DNA of 7,574 nucleotides from positions 1 through 7,574 of the forward strand of contig CAMLSD010000157.1 in NCBI GenBank assembly GCA_946482595.1. Reading direction: 5' to 3'. Origin of the DNA: an uncultured Comamonadaceae bacterium. GTDB lineage: Bacteria; Pseudomonadota; Gammaproteobacteria; Burkholderiales; Burkholderiaceae. Below the pieces are notes generated by a model. That model was not told where the DNA came from and did not search any database. It saw only the letters and a list, made by a program, of their open reading frames with translations. Positions 1 to 6,796 of the stretch are shown piece by piece (the stretch's first letter is position 1; each line of letters starts with the position of its first letter). A program made the position numbers and the translations under genes.

Positions 1-933
1 AGCGAAGGCTGGTGGGACAACCTGGTCGGCCCCGGCAAACCGCTGGACACCGACCGCTTTTTTGTCATCGGCGTCAACAACCCCGGGTCGTGTTTTGGCT
101 CCACCGGCCCGAAGGATCTCAACCCGGCCACCGGCCGCCCCTATGGCGCCGACTTTCCGGTGGTGACGGTCGAGGACTGGGTGCAGGCCCAGGCGCGGCT
201 GCTCGACCGCCTGGGGATCGACCAGCTGGCGGCCGTGCTCGGCGGCAGCCTGGGCGGCATGCAGGCGCTGAGCTGGACACTGCAGTTCCCGGCGCGGGTG
301 CGCCACTGCATCGCGGTGGCCACCGCCCCCAACCTGTCGGCGCAGAACATCGCCTTCAACGAGGTGGCCCGCCGCGCGATCATCACCGACCCCGAGTTCC
401 ACGAAGGCCACTACTACGCCCACGGCGTGGTGCCCAAGCGCGGGCTGCGGGTCGCACGCATGATCGGGCACATCACCTACCTGAGCGACGACGTGATGGA
501 GCAGAAGTTCGGGCGCGACCTGCGGGCCGAGCAGCTGGGGTATTCCACCCAGGAGATCGAGTTCCAGATCGAGAGCTACCTGCGCTACCAGGGCGACAAG
601 TTCAGCGAGTACTTCGACGCCAACACCTACCTGCTCATCACCCGCGCGCTCGACTACTTCGACCCGGCCCGCGAGCACGGCGGCGACCTCACCCGTGCGA
701 TGGCCGCCGCGGTGGCGAAGTTCCTGGTCATCAGCTTCACGACCGACTGGCGGTTCTCGCCGGCCCGGTCGCGTGAGATCGTCAAGGCCCTGCTCGACAA
801 CCGTCGCGAGGTGAGCTACGCCGAGATCGACGCGCCGCACGGCCATGACGCCTTCCTGCTCGACGATGCGCGCTATCACAACGAACTGCGGGCCTACTTC
901 GACCGCATCGCCCGGGAGGTCGCACCGTCATGA
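1..933 (+). CDS. metX: homoserine O-acyltransferase MetX (probably succinyltransferase, MetXS type), 5'-truncated by window edge
   Basis: The reading frame is open from base 1 (Ser-Glu-Gly-Trp-Trp) to TGA at 931-933, giving 310 visible residues. The family is about 370-400 long, so roughly 70 N-terminal residues lie outside the window. It acylates the hydroxyl of L-homoserine, the first committed step to methionine, in the cytoplasm. It is an alpha/beta-hydrolase fold protein. The nucleophile elbow GGSLGG puts the Ser at fragment residue 83 (bases 247-249). The Asp of TTDWRF is residue 249 and the His of GHDAFL is residue 282; the Asp-His spacing of 33 matches known homoserine acetyltransferases. 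An Arg two residues after the catalytic Asp, together with a metW partner, fits the group that database curation now calls succinyl-CoA dependent; that specificity is inference. It overlaps metW by 4 bp (ATGA). The internal ATG at 160 is not a start, because conserved family sequence continues upstream. Confidence 0.95.
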   Translation, partial: SEGWWDNLVGPGKPLDTDRFFVIGVNNPGSCFGSTGPKDLNPATGRPYGADFPVVTVEDWVQAQARLLDRLGIDQLAAVLGGSLGGMQALSWTLQFPARVRHCIAVATAPNLSAQNIAFNEVARRAIITDPEFHEGHYYAHGVVPKRGLRVARMIGHITYLSDDVMEQKFGRDLRAEQLGYSTQEIEFQIESYLRYQGDKFSEYFDANTYLLITRALDYFDPAREHGGDLTRAMAAAVAKFLVISFTTDWRFSPARSREIVKALLDNRREVSYAEIDAPHGHDAFLLDDARYHNELRAYFDRIAREVAPS

Positions 934-1514
934 GTGAACGCAAGGACCTGGAGCTGATCGCCGAGCTCGTGCCGGCGGGCTCGCGTGTGCTGGACCTGGG
1001 CTGCGGCAGCGGCGAACTGCTGGCCTTGCTGCGCGACCGCAAGGGCTGCAGCGGCTACGGCATCGAGATCGATGACGCCAACGTGCTGGCCTGCATGCAG
1101 CGCGGCGTCAACGTGATCCAGCTCAACCTCGAAGAGGGGCTGGCAGTGTTCGAGGACCAGAGCTTCGACGTGGTGCTGCAGCTCGACACGCTGCAGCACA
1201 TCCGGCACACCGAGGCCATGCTGCGCGAGACCGCCCGGGTCGGGCGCACCGGCATCGTGAGCTTTCCCAACTTTGCGCACTGGCCCAACCGGCTGCAGGT
1301 GGCGCTGGGTCGCATGCCGGTCACACGCGTGCTGCCGTACGAGTGGTACGACACTCCGAACATCCGCGTGGGCACCTATGCCGACTTCGAGGTGCTGGCC
1401 CGCAAGAACGGCCTGCAGGTGCTCGATGCCTTCGGCATCCAGAAGGCCCGTGTGGTGCGCACCCTGCCCAACCTGCTGGCCAGCGTGGCGGTGTTCAAGT
1501 TCACCCGCAGTTGA
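930..1514 (+). CDS. metW: methionine biosynthesis protein MetW (class I SAM-dependent methyltransferase fold)
   Basis: This 194-residue protein is of normal length for MetW. The class I methyltransferase glycine motif VLDLGCGSG lies at residues 20-28, and the acidic end of strand 2 (YGIEID) is at 44-49. The segments SFPNFAHW (111-118) and WYDTPN (139-144) are hallmarks of MetW. In Pseudomonas putida metW and metX are both known to be needed for methionine synthesis from homoserine. No methyl acceptor is established, and a role supporting MetX is likely. The ATG at 930 overlaps the metX stop as ATGA, and a good ribosome binding site, GGGAGGT (914-920), sits inside the end of metX, so the two are translated as a coupled pair. 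The gene ends 10 bp before a convergent gene, with no clear terminator between them. Confidence 0.95.
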   Translation: MSERKDLELIAELVPAGSRVLDLGCGSGELLALLRDRKGCSGYGIEIDDANVLACMQRGVNVIQLNLEEGLAVFEDQSFDVVLQLDTLQHIRHTEAMLRETARVGRTGIVSFPNFAHWPNRLQVALGRMPVTRVLPYEWYDTPNIRVGTYADFEVLARKNGLQVLDAFGIQKARVVRTLPNLLASVAVFKFTRS

Positions 1515-1524
1515 GCTCACGACA

Positions 1525-2172
1525 CTAGAACTTCATGCGGTAGTACAGCTTGGCGCCGCCGCCGCGCAGGCGCAGCGACATCACCGAGCCCGAGTCGAAG
1601 CGGAAATGCACCGCACCGCGTGCAAAGCCGAGGCCGGAATCGGGGGTGGGGCGCCATTCGAGGTTCCAGCGGGTTTCCAGCAGGCTGCCGGCCGAGGCGC
1701 CGCCCAGGTACTGGTTGCTGACGACGTCGAAGCTCACATGGGTGCGTTCGGACAACTGGTGCTGCACGCTCAGGCTGTAGATCGGCGTGCTGCCGGCCAC
1801 GCTGTCGTTCCAGCCCGGTGGGGCGTCGGCACCGGCGATGCCCTGGTAGTTCAGGGCCCCCACGCCGATCCCGACGGCGGTGTGGGACTGGTCGAAGCCG
1901 AACCATCGGCGGTACATCACGCGCTGCAGTCGCAGGCCCCCGCCGTCGGCATCGGGGGTGCCCTGGGGCGTGCGCAGTGCGGTCGTGGTGGTGCCGACCT
2001 GCAGGTCATCCCAGCGTCGCAGGGGCAGATCGGAGTCGACGGCCGAGGGCGACGAGCGCACCTCCGGCGGCGGCGCCGTCATGCTGACGGCCGGGTCGTC
2101 GCCTGCCTGCGCAGGCCCTGCCGCGGCACAGGCCAGCGGCAGCATGACCAACACTGAACCCCAGCGCCTCAT
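1525..2172 (-). CDS. exported protein of unknown family, possible small outer-membrane beta-barrel
   Basis: The protein has 215 residues and no family I recognise. The ATG at 2172 is chosen because GGAGG (2178-2182) sits 5 nt upstream; an in-frame TTG at 2184 would precede that site. The N-terminus is a typical Sec signal peptide: two Arg at residues 2-3, a hydrophobic core to about residue 18, and probable cleavage after an Ala-Gln-Ala near residues 21-23. A Pro/Ser-rich linker follows. The rest contains Gly-, Tyr- and Trp-rich stretches with alternating polar and apolar residues, such as HVSFDVVSN and LEWRPTPDS. The chain ends in KLYYRMKF; a C-terminal Phe with alternating hydrophobic residues is the usual signal for BAM-dependent outer-membrane insertion. 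That location is inference. At this size it would form a barrel of about eight strands. It converges on metW and has its own candidate promoter. Confidence 0.8.
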   Translation of the reverse strand: MRRWGSVLVMLPLACAAAGPAQAGDDPAVSMTAPPPEVRSSPSAVDSDLPLRRWDDLQVGTTTTALRTPQGTPDADGGGLRLQRVMYRRWFGFDQSHTAVGIGVGALNYQGIAGADAPPGWNDSVAGSTPIYSLSVQHQLSERTHVSFDVVSNQYLGGASAGSLLETRWNLEWRPTPDSGLGFARGAVHFRFDSGSVMSLRLRGGGAKLYYRMKF

Positions 2173-2177
2173 GTGCG

Positions 2178-2182
2178 CCTCC
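2178..2182 (-). promoter_or_regulatory. ribosome binding site deciding the start of the exported protein
   Basis: On the minus strand GGAGG lies 5 nt before ATG 2172-2170. It overlaps the alternative TTG start at 2184-2182 and so excludes that start. The ATG start also gives a properly sized signal peptide. Confidence 0.75.
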
Positions 2183-2231
2183 AAGCACCGGCCGGCTGCG
2201 GCATCGGTGCCGAAGCGTCGCGGCTGGGTTC

Positions 2232-2261
2232 AATTTACTCCTGTGCGGTCCGTCGTGCCAA
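2232..2261 (-). promoter_or_regulatory. candidate sigma-70 promoter for the exported-protein gene
   Basis: On the minus strand the -35 candidate TTGGCA (2256-2261, 5 of 6 to consensus) and the -10 candidate TAAATT (2232-2237, 4 of 6) are separated by 18 nt. This is the most AT-rich spot in an otherwise very GC-rich intergenic region. It would leave a leader of about 55 nt before ATG 2172. It is seen by eye only. Confidence 0.4.
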
Positions 2262-2300
2262 GCCTGTCACCCCCCGCATGTGCAGGATTCAACGAAGCGT

Positions 2301-2350
2301 GCCGCTGCGTGCGGCTGCGTGCGGCTGCGTGCGGTTGCGTGCGGTTGCGT
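2301..2350. repeat. five tandem copies of a 10-bp unit (GCSGCY/TTGCGT type)
   Basis: The copies in order are GCCGCTGCGT, GCGGCTGCGT twice, and GCGGTTGCGT twice. They differ only at the third and fifth bases. Identical copies sit next to each other, which suggests stepwise duplication. The array lies in the 211-bp non-coding region between the end of the diguanylate cyclase gene and the exported-protein gene, about 40 bp upstream of the latter's candidate -35. A 10-bp period is close to one helical turn, so a bound protein would meet every copy on the same face. Whether it has any function is unknown. Confidence 0.85.
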
Positions 2351-2371
2351 GCGTGGCCACGGGCCGGACGG

Positions 2372-2394
2372 GCCGGCGGCGGCTCAGCGCCGGC
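2372..2394 (-). terminator. weak stem-loop at the 3' end of the diguanylate cyclase gene
   Basis: GCCGGCG (2372-2378) pairs with CGCCGGC (2388-2394) around a 9-nt loop that includes the cyclase stop codon. A second small stem, GCCGG/CCGGC at 2363-2377, overlaps it, so the two could be alternatives. No T-run follows on the minus strand, so intrinsic termination is doubtful. It may only be a by-product of high GC. Confidence 0.2.
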
Positions 2395-3859
2395 GGTTGC
2401 GGTCGTCCGTGGCGTAGTAGGCCTTTTTCGACGTGTACATCTGCTCGTCGGCGCGGTGGACGGCCGCCTCCAGGCGTTCACCCTGGCGGCAGGTGGCCAC
2501 CCCGACCGAAAAACTCAGCGCAGAGCCGGGATAGAACTGGTTGTTCAGTTCGATGAGCTTGTTCATGCGCTCGACCATCTGTTCGGCGCCGCGTTCATCG
2601 GTGCCCGGCAGCAGCAGCGCGAACTCGTCGCCGCCGATGCGCGAGGCGCAGTCGGGCTTGTCGACGGCCTTCATCAGCACTTCGCCGGCACGCCGCAGCA
2701 GCGCGTCGCCCGCGCCGTGGCCCTCGAGGTCGTTGACGGTCTTCAGCCCGTTCATGTCGGCGATCACGACCGTCACCGGCCAGGGGCCCTTGCGCTCCAG
2801 GCGATTGAGCTCGTCGACAAAAAACGAGCGGTTGCGCAGCTTGGTCAGCACGTCGTGCTTGCCCAGGAACTCCAGGTAGGCCTCGGCCTTCTTGCGGGCG
2901 GTGATGTCGGTGAGCGAGACCAGCACCAGGTCCCAGTGGGCCTCGTGGCCGGGCAGCACCGAGAACTGCATGTACACATGCACCGCCTCGCCATCGAGCG
3001 CGTAGTTCAGCGTCTCGCGCTGCTGGAACAGCTTGCCGTGCCACAGGTCGATCAGCTGCTCGGTGAAGTGGGTCTGCATGTCGTCGCGGAACACCTCGTG
3101 CAGCCCCTTGAGCAGGGTGTCCTTGTCCGGTGCGGCAAACATCTGCAGGGTCTGCCGGTTCACGTCGATCACCCGGATCTCCTGCATGCAGCGCTGCACG
3201 AACTCGGGGTGCACGTCGGTGAAGGTGCGGAAGTCGGTGATGCCCTGGGCGCGCACGCCATCGAGCAGGAACTTCACCGCGCTGAAGTCCTCGACCCACA
3301 GCGACACCGGTGAATGCTCGAACAGCCCGCGGGCGTACTCCTCGCTGCGCGCCAGGCTGCGCTGGGCGCGCGAGCGTTCGGTGACGTCCTCGATCGACAG
3401 CAGCACGCGGTCCCAGGTCGACTCATGCCCGGGCAGCACCGTGGCATTGAGCAGGATGTCCAGCCGGCGGCCCGGCAGCGTGTAGTTGACCGTCTGGCTG
3501 GCAAACCGCGAGCGGCCCTCCCACAACTGGACCAGCTCCTCGACATGCTGGTCGAACATGTCGTCGCGGAAGACCTTGTGCAGGTTGGCCACGAGGTGGT
3601 CCAGGCTGTCGGCGCCAAAGAGCTCGAGCGTGCGCCGGTTGACCTTGAGCAGGCGGATGCGCTGCGAGCACTCGGCCACACGCTGCGGGTCGGCCTTCAG
3701 GTAGGTGCGCAGGTCGGCGATGCCGGCGTCGCGCCACTGCGTGAACAGCTCGCGCAGCGCGCTGTAGTCCTCGAGCCAGAGCGACACGGGCGCCAGCTCG
3801 AACATGTCCTCGTACATGTCGCCACTGGCGGGGGTTTCGGCGGGGGCGGTGGGCGTCAT
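2384..3859 (-). CDS. diguanylate cyclase with two tandem PAS-like sensor modules
   Basis: This 491-residue protein should make cyclic di-GMP from two GTP in the cytoplasm; no membrane segment or signal peptide is visible. Two PAS-like modules, residues about 20-160 and 180-320, are copies of each other: PVSLW(L/V)ED at 24 and 184, VFRDDM at 96 and 256, VLPGHE at 141 and 301, always 160 apart. A GGDEF domain follows from about 330. It has metal-site Asp368, the segment LKTVND at 372-377, GHGAGD at 380-385 and an intact GGDEF signature at 409-413. The inhibitory-site position five residues before GGDEF reads DKPD (400-403) instead of RxxD, so feedback inhibition through that site is unlikely. 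There is no EAL domain. The start lies 5 nt after the pepP stop with only a weak ribosome binding site, suggesting coupled translation. The signal sensed by the PAS modules is unknown. Confidence 0.93.
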   Translation of the reverse strand: MTPTAPAETPASGDMYEDMFELAPVSLWLEDYSALRELFTQWRDAGIADLRTYLKADPQRVAECSQRIRLLKVNRRTLELFGADSLDHLVANLHKVFRDDMFDQHVEELVQLWEGRSRFASQTVNYTLPGRRLDILLNATVLPGHESTWDRVLLSIEDVTERSRAQRSLARSEEYARGLFEHSPVSLWVEDFSAVKFLLDGVRAQGITDFRTFTDVHPEFVQRCMQEIRVIDVNRQTLQMFAAPDKDTLLKGLHEVFRDDMQTHFTEQLIDLWHGKLFQQRETLNYALDGEAVHVYMQFSVLPGHEAHWDLVLVSLTDITARKKAEAYLEFLGKHDVLTKLRNRSFFVDELNRLERKGPWPVTVVIADMNGLKTVNDLEGHGAGDALLRRAGEVLMKAVDKPDCASRIGGDEFALLLPGTDERGAEQMVERMNKLIELNNQFYPGSALSFSVGVATCRQGERLEAAVHRADEQMYTSKKAYYATDDRNRRR

Positions 3860-3864
3860 GTCGT

Positions 3865-5253
3865 TCAGGCCCGCATCAGGGCCTCGATCTCGTCAGGGGT
3901 CACGGGGGCGCTGCGGGTGATGAGCTCGCAGCCGTCGGGGGTCACGACCGCATCGTCCTCGATGCGGATGCCGATGTGCCAGTAGCGTTCGGGCACGTCG
4001 TCGGCCGGGCGCACGTACAGGCCGGGTTCGATGGTGACGACCATGCCGGGCTGAAGCACACGCGAAGGTTTTTTCACGACCTTGCCGCCCAGCCCGTCGG
4101 GCTGCTCCACGGGCGGGTCGCTGTCCTGCAGGTAGTTGCCCACATCGTGGACGTCGCGGCCCAGCCAGTGGCCGGTGCCGTGCATGTAGAAGCGCCGGTA
4201 GGCGGCCCGCTCGATGACGTCGTCCAGGCTGCCGTGCACCTGGCGGTCGAGCAGGCCGGTGTCGAGCAGGCCTTGCGACAGCACCCGCACGGCGGCATGG
4301 TGGGCGTCGCGCTGGCGGGCGCCGGGGCGGGTGGCCGCCACGGCGGCGGCCTGGGCGGCCAGCACGATCTCGTACAGCTCGCGCTGGGCCGGCGTGAAGT
4401 GCCCGTCGCACGGGAAGGTGCGGGTGATGTCGCTGGCATACCCGTCGAGTTCGCAGCCGGCGTCGATCAGGCACAGTTCGCCGGCCTTCAGCGGGGCGTT
4501 GCCGGCGGCGTAGTGCAGGACGCAGGCGTTGGCGCCGGCGGCCACGATGCTGGGGTAGGCCGGCGACTGGGCGCCGTGGCGGCGGAACTCATGCAGCAGT
4601 TCGGCCTCGAGGTGGTACTCGCGCCAGTCGCCCTCGGGGGCATGCTGCAGCCAGTGCGCGCTGCGCTGCATCGCACGCACATGGGCGCCGGCAGAAATGT
4701 CGCCGGCGCGGCGCATGGTGGCCAGCTCGCTGCTGTCCTTGATCAGCCGCATCTCGTCGAGCAGCGGGCACAGGTCGTGAACCCGGTGCGGGCAGGCCAC
4801 GCCCTGGCGCTCGCGCGCACGCACCCGGGACAACCAGGTCTCCAGCCGCGACTCCAGCCCGGCATGCACCCCGAACGGCAGCCACACGGCAGGCTGGTCA
4901 GCCAGCAGCTCCGGCAGGCGCTGTTCGAGGGACTCCACGTCTTCGGCTTCGTCGACACCCAGGGCCGCCGGTGCGGCCTGCGGCCCGAGCCGGTAGCCGT
5001 CCCAGATCTCGCGTTCTTCGTCGCGGCCGCGGCAGAACAGCAGGCTGCGGCCGGTGGAATACAGCACCAGCAGGCTGTCGGGCTCGGCAAAACCGGTGAG
5101 GTAGTGGAAGTAGCTGTCGGGGCGGAAGGGATGCAGCGTGTCTCGGTTGCGCACGCATTCGGGGGCAGTGGGCACGACGGCCACACCACCGCCGCCAGCA
5201 CGCATCGCCTCGGCCAGGGCCTCACGGCGGCGGGTGTAGGGGTCTCGATCCAT
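3865..5253 (-). CDS. pepP: Xaa-Pro aminopeptidase (aminopeptidase P), M24B family
   Basis: This 462-residue cytoplasmic metallopeptidase removes an N-terminal residue that precedes proline. ATG 5253 is chosen over upstream in-frame codons because AGGA (5260-5263) lies 6 nt before it and the protein then begins MDRDPYTRRR, as the family does. An N-terminal creatinase-like domain (about 1-165) precedes the pita-bread catalytic domain. The two-metal ligands are all present: Asp264 (LIDAG), Asp275 (SDITRTFP), His362 (HGTGHWLG), Glu409 (TIEPGLY) and Glu432 (RIEDD). They correspond to Asp260, Asp271, His354, Glu383 and Glu406 of the E. coli enzyme, and the supporting histidines 358 and 369 are also there. 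Compared with E. coli there are about 18 extra residues between His369 and Glu409. The diguanylate cyclase follows after 5 nt. An 86-nt gap separates the gene from the membrane-protein gene upstream. Confidence 0.96.
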   Translation of the reverse strand: MDRDPYTRRREALAEAMRAGGGGVAVVPTAPECVRNRDTLHPFRPDSYFHYLTGFAEPDSLLVLYSTGRSLLFCRGRDEEREIWDGYRLGPQAAPAALGVDEAEDVESLEQRLPELLADQPAVWLPFGVHAGLESRLETWLSRVRARERQGVACPHRVHDLCPLLDEMRLIKDSSELATMRRAGDISAGAHVRAMQRSAHWLQHAPEGDWREYHLEAELLHEFRRHGAQSPAYPSIVAAGANACVLHYAAGNAPLKAGELCLIDAGCELDGYASDITRTFPCDGHFTPAQRELYEIVLAAQAAAVAATRPGARQRDAHHAAVRVLSQGLLDTGLLDRQVHGSLDDVIERAAYRRFYMHGTGHWLGRDVHDVGNYLQDSDPPVEQPDGLGGKVVKKPSRVLQPGMVVTIEPGLYVRPADDVPERYWHIGIRIEDDAVVTPDGCELITRSAPVTPDEIEALMRA

Positions 5254-5314
5254 CGGGGGTCCTGCGGCGGGGCAATGCCGGCAGTCTATCGCCACCACGG
5301 CCAGCCGGCCGGCA

Positions 5315-5342
5315 GGGCTGGTGCGTCAGGGCTGCTGCGTCA
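5315..5342. repeat. 14-bp tandem duplication over a stop codon
   Basis: GGGCTGGTGCGTCA (5315-5328) is followed directly by GGGCTGCTGCGTCA (5329-5342), one mismatch apart, and then GGG. The second copy contains the stop codon of the membrane protein (5340-5342, TGA on the minus strand). The first copy partly overlaps a stem-loop, CCAGCC (5301-5306) with GGCTGG (5316-5321), that could weakly attenuate transcription into pepP; no T-run is present. Confidence 0.7.
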
Positions 5343-6044
5343 GGGCGCGGGGTGGTTCTCTTCGCGCCCCTGGCGCAGTTCGCGCAGCCGCTTGCGCAGT
5401 TCGCGCTCCTGCTCGTCGAGCACGGGCTTGCCCTCGCGCCGTCGTTCATTGGCAGCGCGACGTCGCACTTCCTCGACCTGCTGCATCTGCAGCCGCACGA
5501 AGTTCGCAACGTCCTCGACCTGGCGCAACTGCATCAGCACCCCGGTGCGGGGCAGCTTGGTGGCCTTGCCGTCGTCCATCTGCAGCGCGATGTAGCAGGT
5601 GCCCAGACCCAGCAGGCCGGGTTTTTCGACCACGTGCAGCTCGCTCAGCCGGGAAATCGGCACTCGGCGGGCCGAATGCCGCCAGCCGCGCCGCCAGGTC
5701 ACGAACTTGACGCTGGCCGCCACGCGCTCCCACGAATACAGGTCCCAGCCCACCGCACCCAGCCAGGCCAGCAACCCGGCCACGCCGAACCAGCCGGCCT
5801 CGGGCAGCCCCTGCGCATAGCCCCACAGCCCGGCCGCACTGGCCAGCAGCAGGGCCCAGGTCCACTGGATGTCGGTTTCGGTCAAGGCCAGCAGGGTGCG
5901 CTCGTAGAGCACCGAATCCATGGCTTCGCCCGACAGCGGGGCGGCCGACAGCTGGATGGCCTTGGTGGCGCGCACGACCAGCTGATGGGCCACCACCACC
6001 GTCACCAGGCTGGCGAGCAGCCACAGCAGCGACAGGGCGGTCAT
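5340..6044 (-). CDS. uncharacterised inner-membrane protein with charged C-terminal helix
   Basis: The protein has 234 residues and no family I can name. The start is ATG 6044, which overlaps the end of the upstream nucleotidyltransferase gene as ATGA and has AGGTGAG (6048-6054) just before it. Three hydrophobic segments, about 4-24, 61-78 and 84-104, look like membrane helices. A soluble part from about 107 to 185 (WERVAASVKF onward, with VPISRLSELHVVEK and a strand-like GTCYIALQM) could be a small beta domain of bacterial PH-like type; this is a guess from the pattern of strands. Residues about 183-227 are dense in Arg and Glu with a helical, possibly coiled-coil character. The 3' end overlaps one copy of a 14-bp tandem repeat. 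Placement between cell-wall sugar recycling (murU) and pepP gives no firm function. Confidence 0.85.
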   Translation of the reverse strand: MTALSLLWLLASLVTVVVAHQLVVRATKAIQLSAAPLSGEAMDSVLYERTLLALTETDIQWTWALLLASAAGLWGYAQGLPEAGWFGVAGLLAWLGAVGWDLYSWERVAASVKFVTWRRGWRHSARRVPISRLSELHVVEKPGLLGLGTCYIALQMDDGKATKLPRTGVLMQLRQVEDVANFVRLQMQQVEEVRRRAANERRREGKPVLDEQERELRKRLRELRQGREENHPAP

Positions 6045-6796
6045 GGGCTCACCTGCGGGGCGGTGGATGTGGCGGGCGCCGAGGCGTTTGCCCAGGCCGC
6101 CAGCTGGGCGGGGGTGCCGACGTTGTCCCAACGGCCGGGGTAGATGTCCACGGTGATGCGCTCCTGCCTCATGCCCTCGAACAATAGCGGTCCGAGCGGC
6201 GCCTTGGTGCCCACGGCTACAGATTGACACAGCTCGGCTCGCAAAAGTGCCAAATTGCTGTAGGTCCAGCGTGGTTGTTGCGCATCATCGATGTCGGCCA
6301 GGCCCAGTCCGCCGGGCCCGATGCCGAAATCGCCGCGGGGGTGGTACGGCGGGTTGGGCACCAGCCACAGGTGGGCCAGCCACTGCCGTTGCGCGGCGAA
6401 GTCGCGGGCCACCTGGGCGTCGAAGCGGAAATCGGGTGCGTAGACGTCACCCGACACGACCCAGAAGGCGTCCTGAGGCGAGTCGGCCAGCCAGGGCAGG
6501 GCCTTGGCGATGCCGCCGGCCGTCTCGAGCGCACCCCCATGGTCGCGGCCTTCCATCGAGTAGTGGATGCGCAGGCTGAAGCGCGAGCCGTCGCCCAGAG
6601 TCGCGGGGATGCGCTCCTCGAGCCAGGCGGTGTTGATCACCACCTCGCGCACACCGTCACGCGCCAGCGCTTCCAGATGCCACTCGATCATCGGCTTGCC
6701 GGCCACGGGAAGCAGCGGCTTGGGCGTGTGGTCAGTGAGTGGTCGCATGCGTTCGCCGCGGCCTGCCGCCAGGATGATCGCCTTGAGATTCTTCAT
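6041..6796 (-). CDS. murU: MurU-like nucleotidyltransferase (N-acetylmuramate 1-phosphate uridylyltransferase)
   Basis: The protein has 251 residues. It begins MKNLKAIILAAGRGERM and carries the NTP-transferase signature RMRPL-T-x-HTPKPLLPVAGKP at about 17-35. VVINTAWL (52-59), LGDGSRF (67-73), ALETAGGI (89-96), VVSGDVY (113-119), RGDFGIG (154-160) and RWDNVGT (222-228) match MurU of Pseudomonas putida as I remember it. That enzyme makes UDP-MurNAc from MurNAc-1-phosphate in peptidoglycan recycling. Asp117 is the likely metal ligand. A related sugar-1-phosphate nucleotidyltransferase role cannot be excluded. ATG 6796 overlaps the speD stop as ATGA (6793-6796) without a strong ribosome binding site, so translation is probably coupled. 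An in-frame upstream extension inside speD is non-homologous and was not used. The amgK kinase gene that accompanies murU in Pseudomonas is not adjacent here. Confidence 0.88.
   Translation of the reverse strand: MKNLKAIILAAGRGERMRPLTDHTPKPLLPVAGKPMIEWHLEALARDGVREVVINTAWLEERIPATLGDGSRFSLRIHYSMEGRDHGGALETAGGIAKALPWLADSPQDAFWVVSGDVYAPDFRFDAQVARDFAAQRQWLAHLWLVPNPPYHPRGDFGIGPGGLGLADIDDAQQPRWTYSNLALLRAELCQSVAVGTKAPLGPLLFEGMRQERITVDIYPGRWDNVGTPAQLAAWANASAPATSTAPQVSP

Noticed and set aside
894..1520. Open frame of 208 codons on the minus strand opposite metW
   Set aside because: It is a GC-driven shadow of metW, rich in His, Gln and Ala, with no motif.
1515..1524. Bidirectional terminator between metW and the convergent exported-protein gene
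   Set aside because: Only 10 bp separate the stops, and no stem with a T-run on either strand was found.
2240..2265. TGGCAC resembling the -24 box of a sigma-54 promoter upstream of the exported-protein gene
   Set aside because: The -12 part lacks TTGC and the nearest GC is one base out of register, so the sigma-70 reading was preferred.
1880..3313. Open frame of 477 codons on the plus strand
   Set aside because: It crosses the 5' part of the exported-protein gene, the non-coding repeat region and the antisense of the diguanylate cyclase, with low-complexity composition.
3976..5595. Open frame of 539 codons on the plus strand
   Set aside because: It lies antisense to pepP and runs into the membrane-protein gene. 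Its His-, Gly- and Ala-rich product resembles no family, whereas pepP has complete catalytic motifs; high GC makes such long antisense frames common.
6045..6230. N-terminal extension of the membrane protein
   Set aside because: It is out-of-frame murU sequence; the ATG at 6044 has a good ribosome binding site and an ATGA junction.
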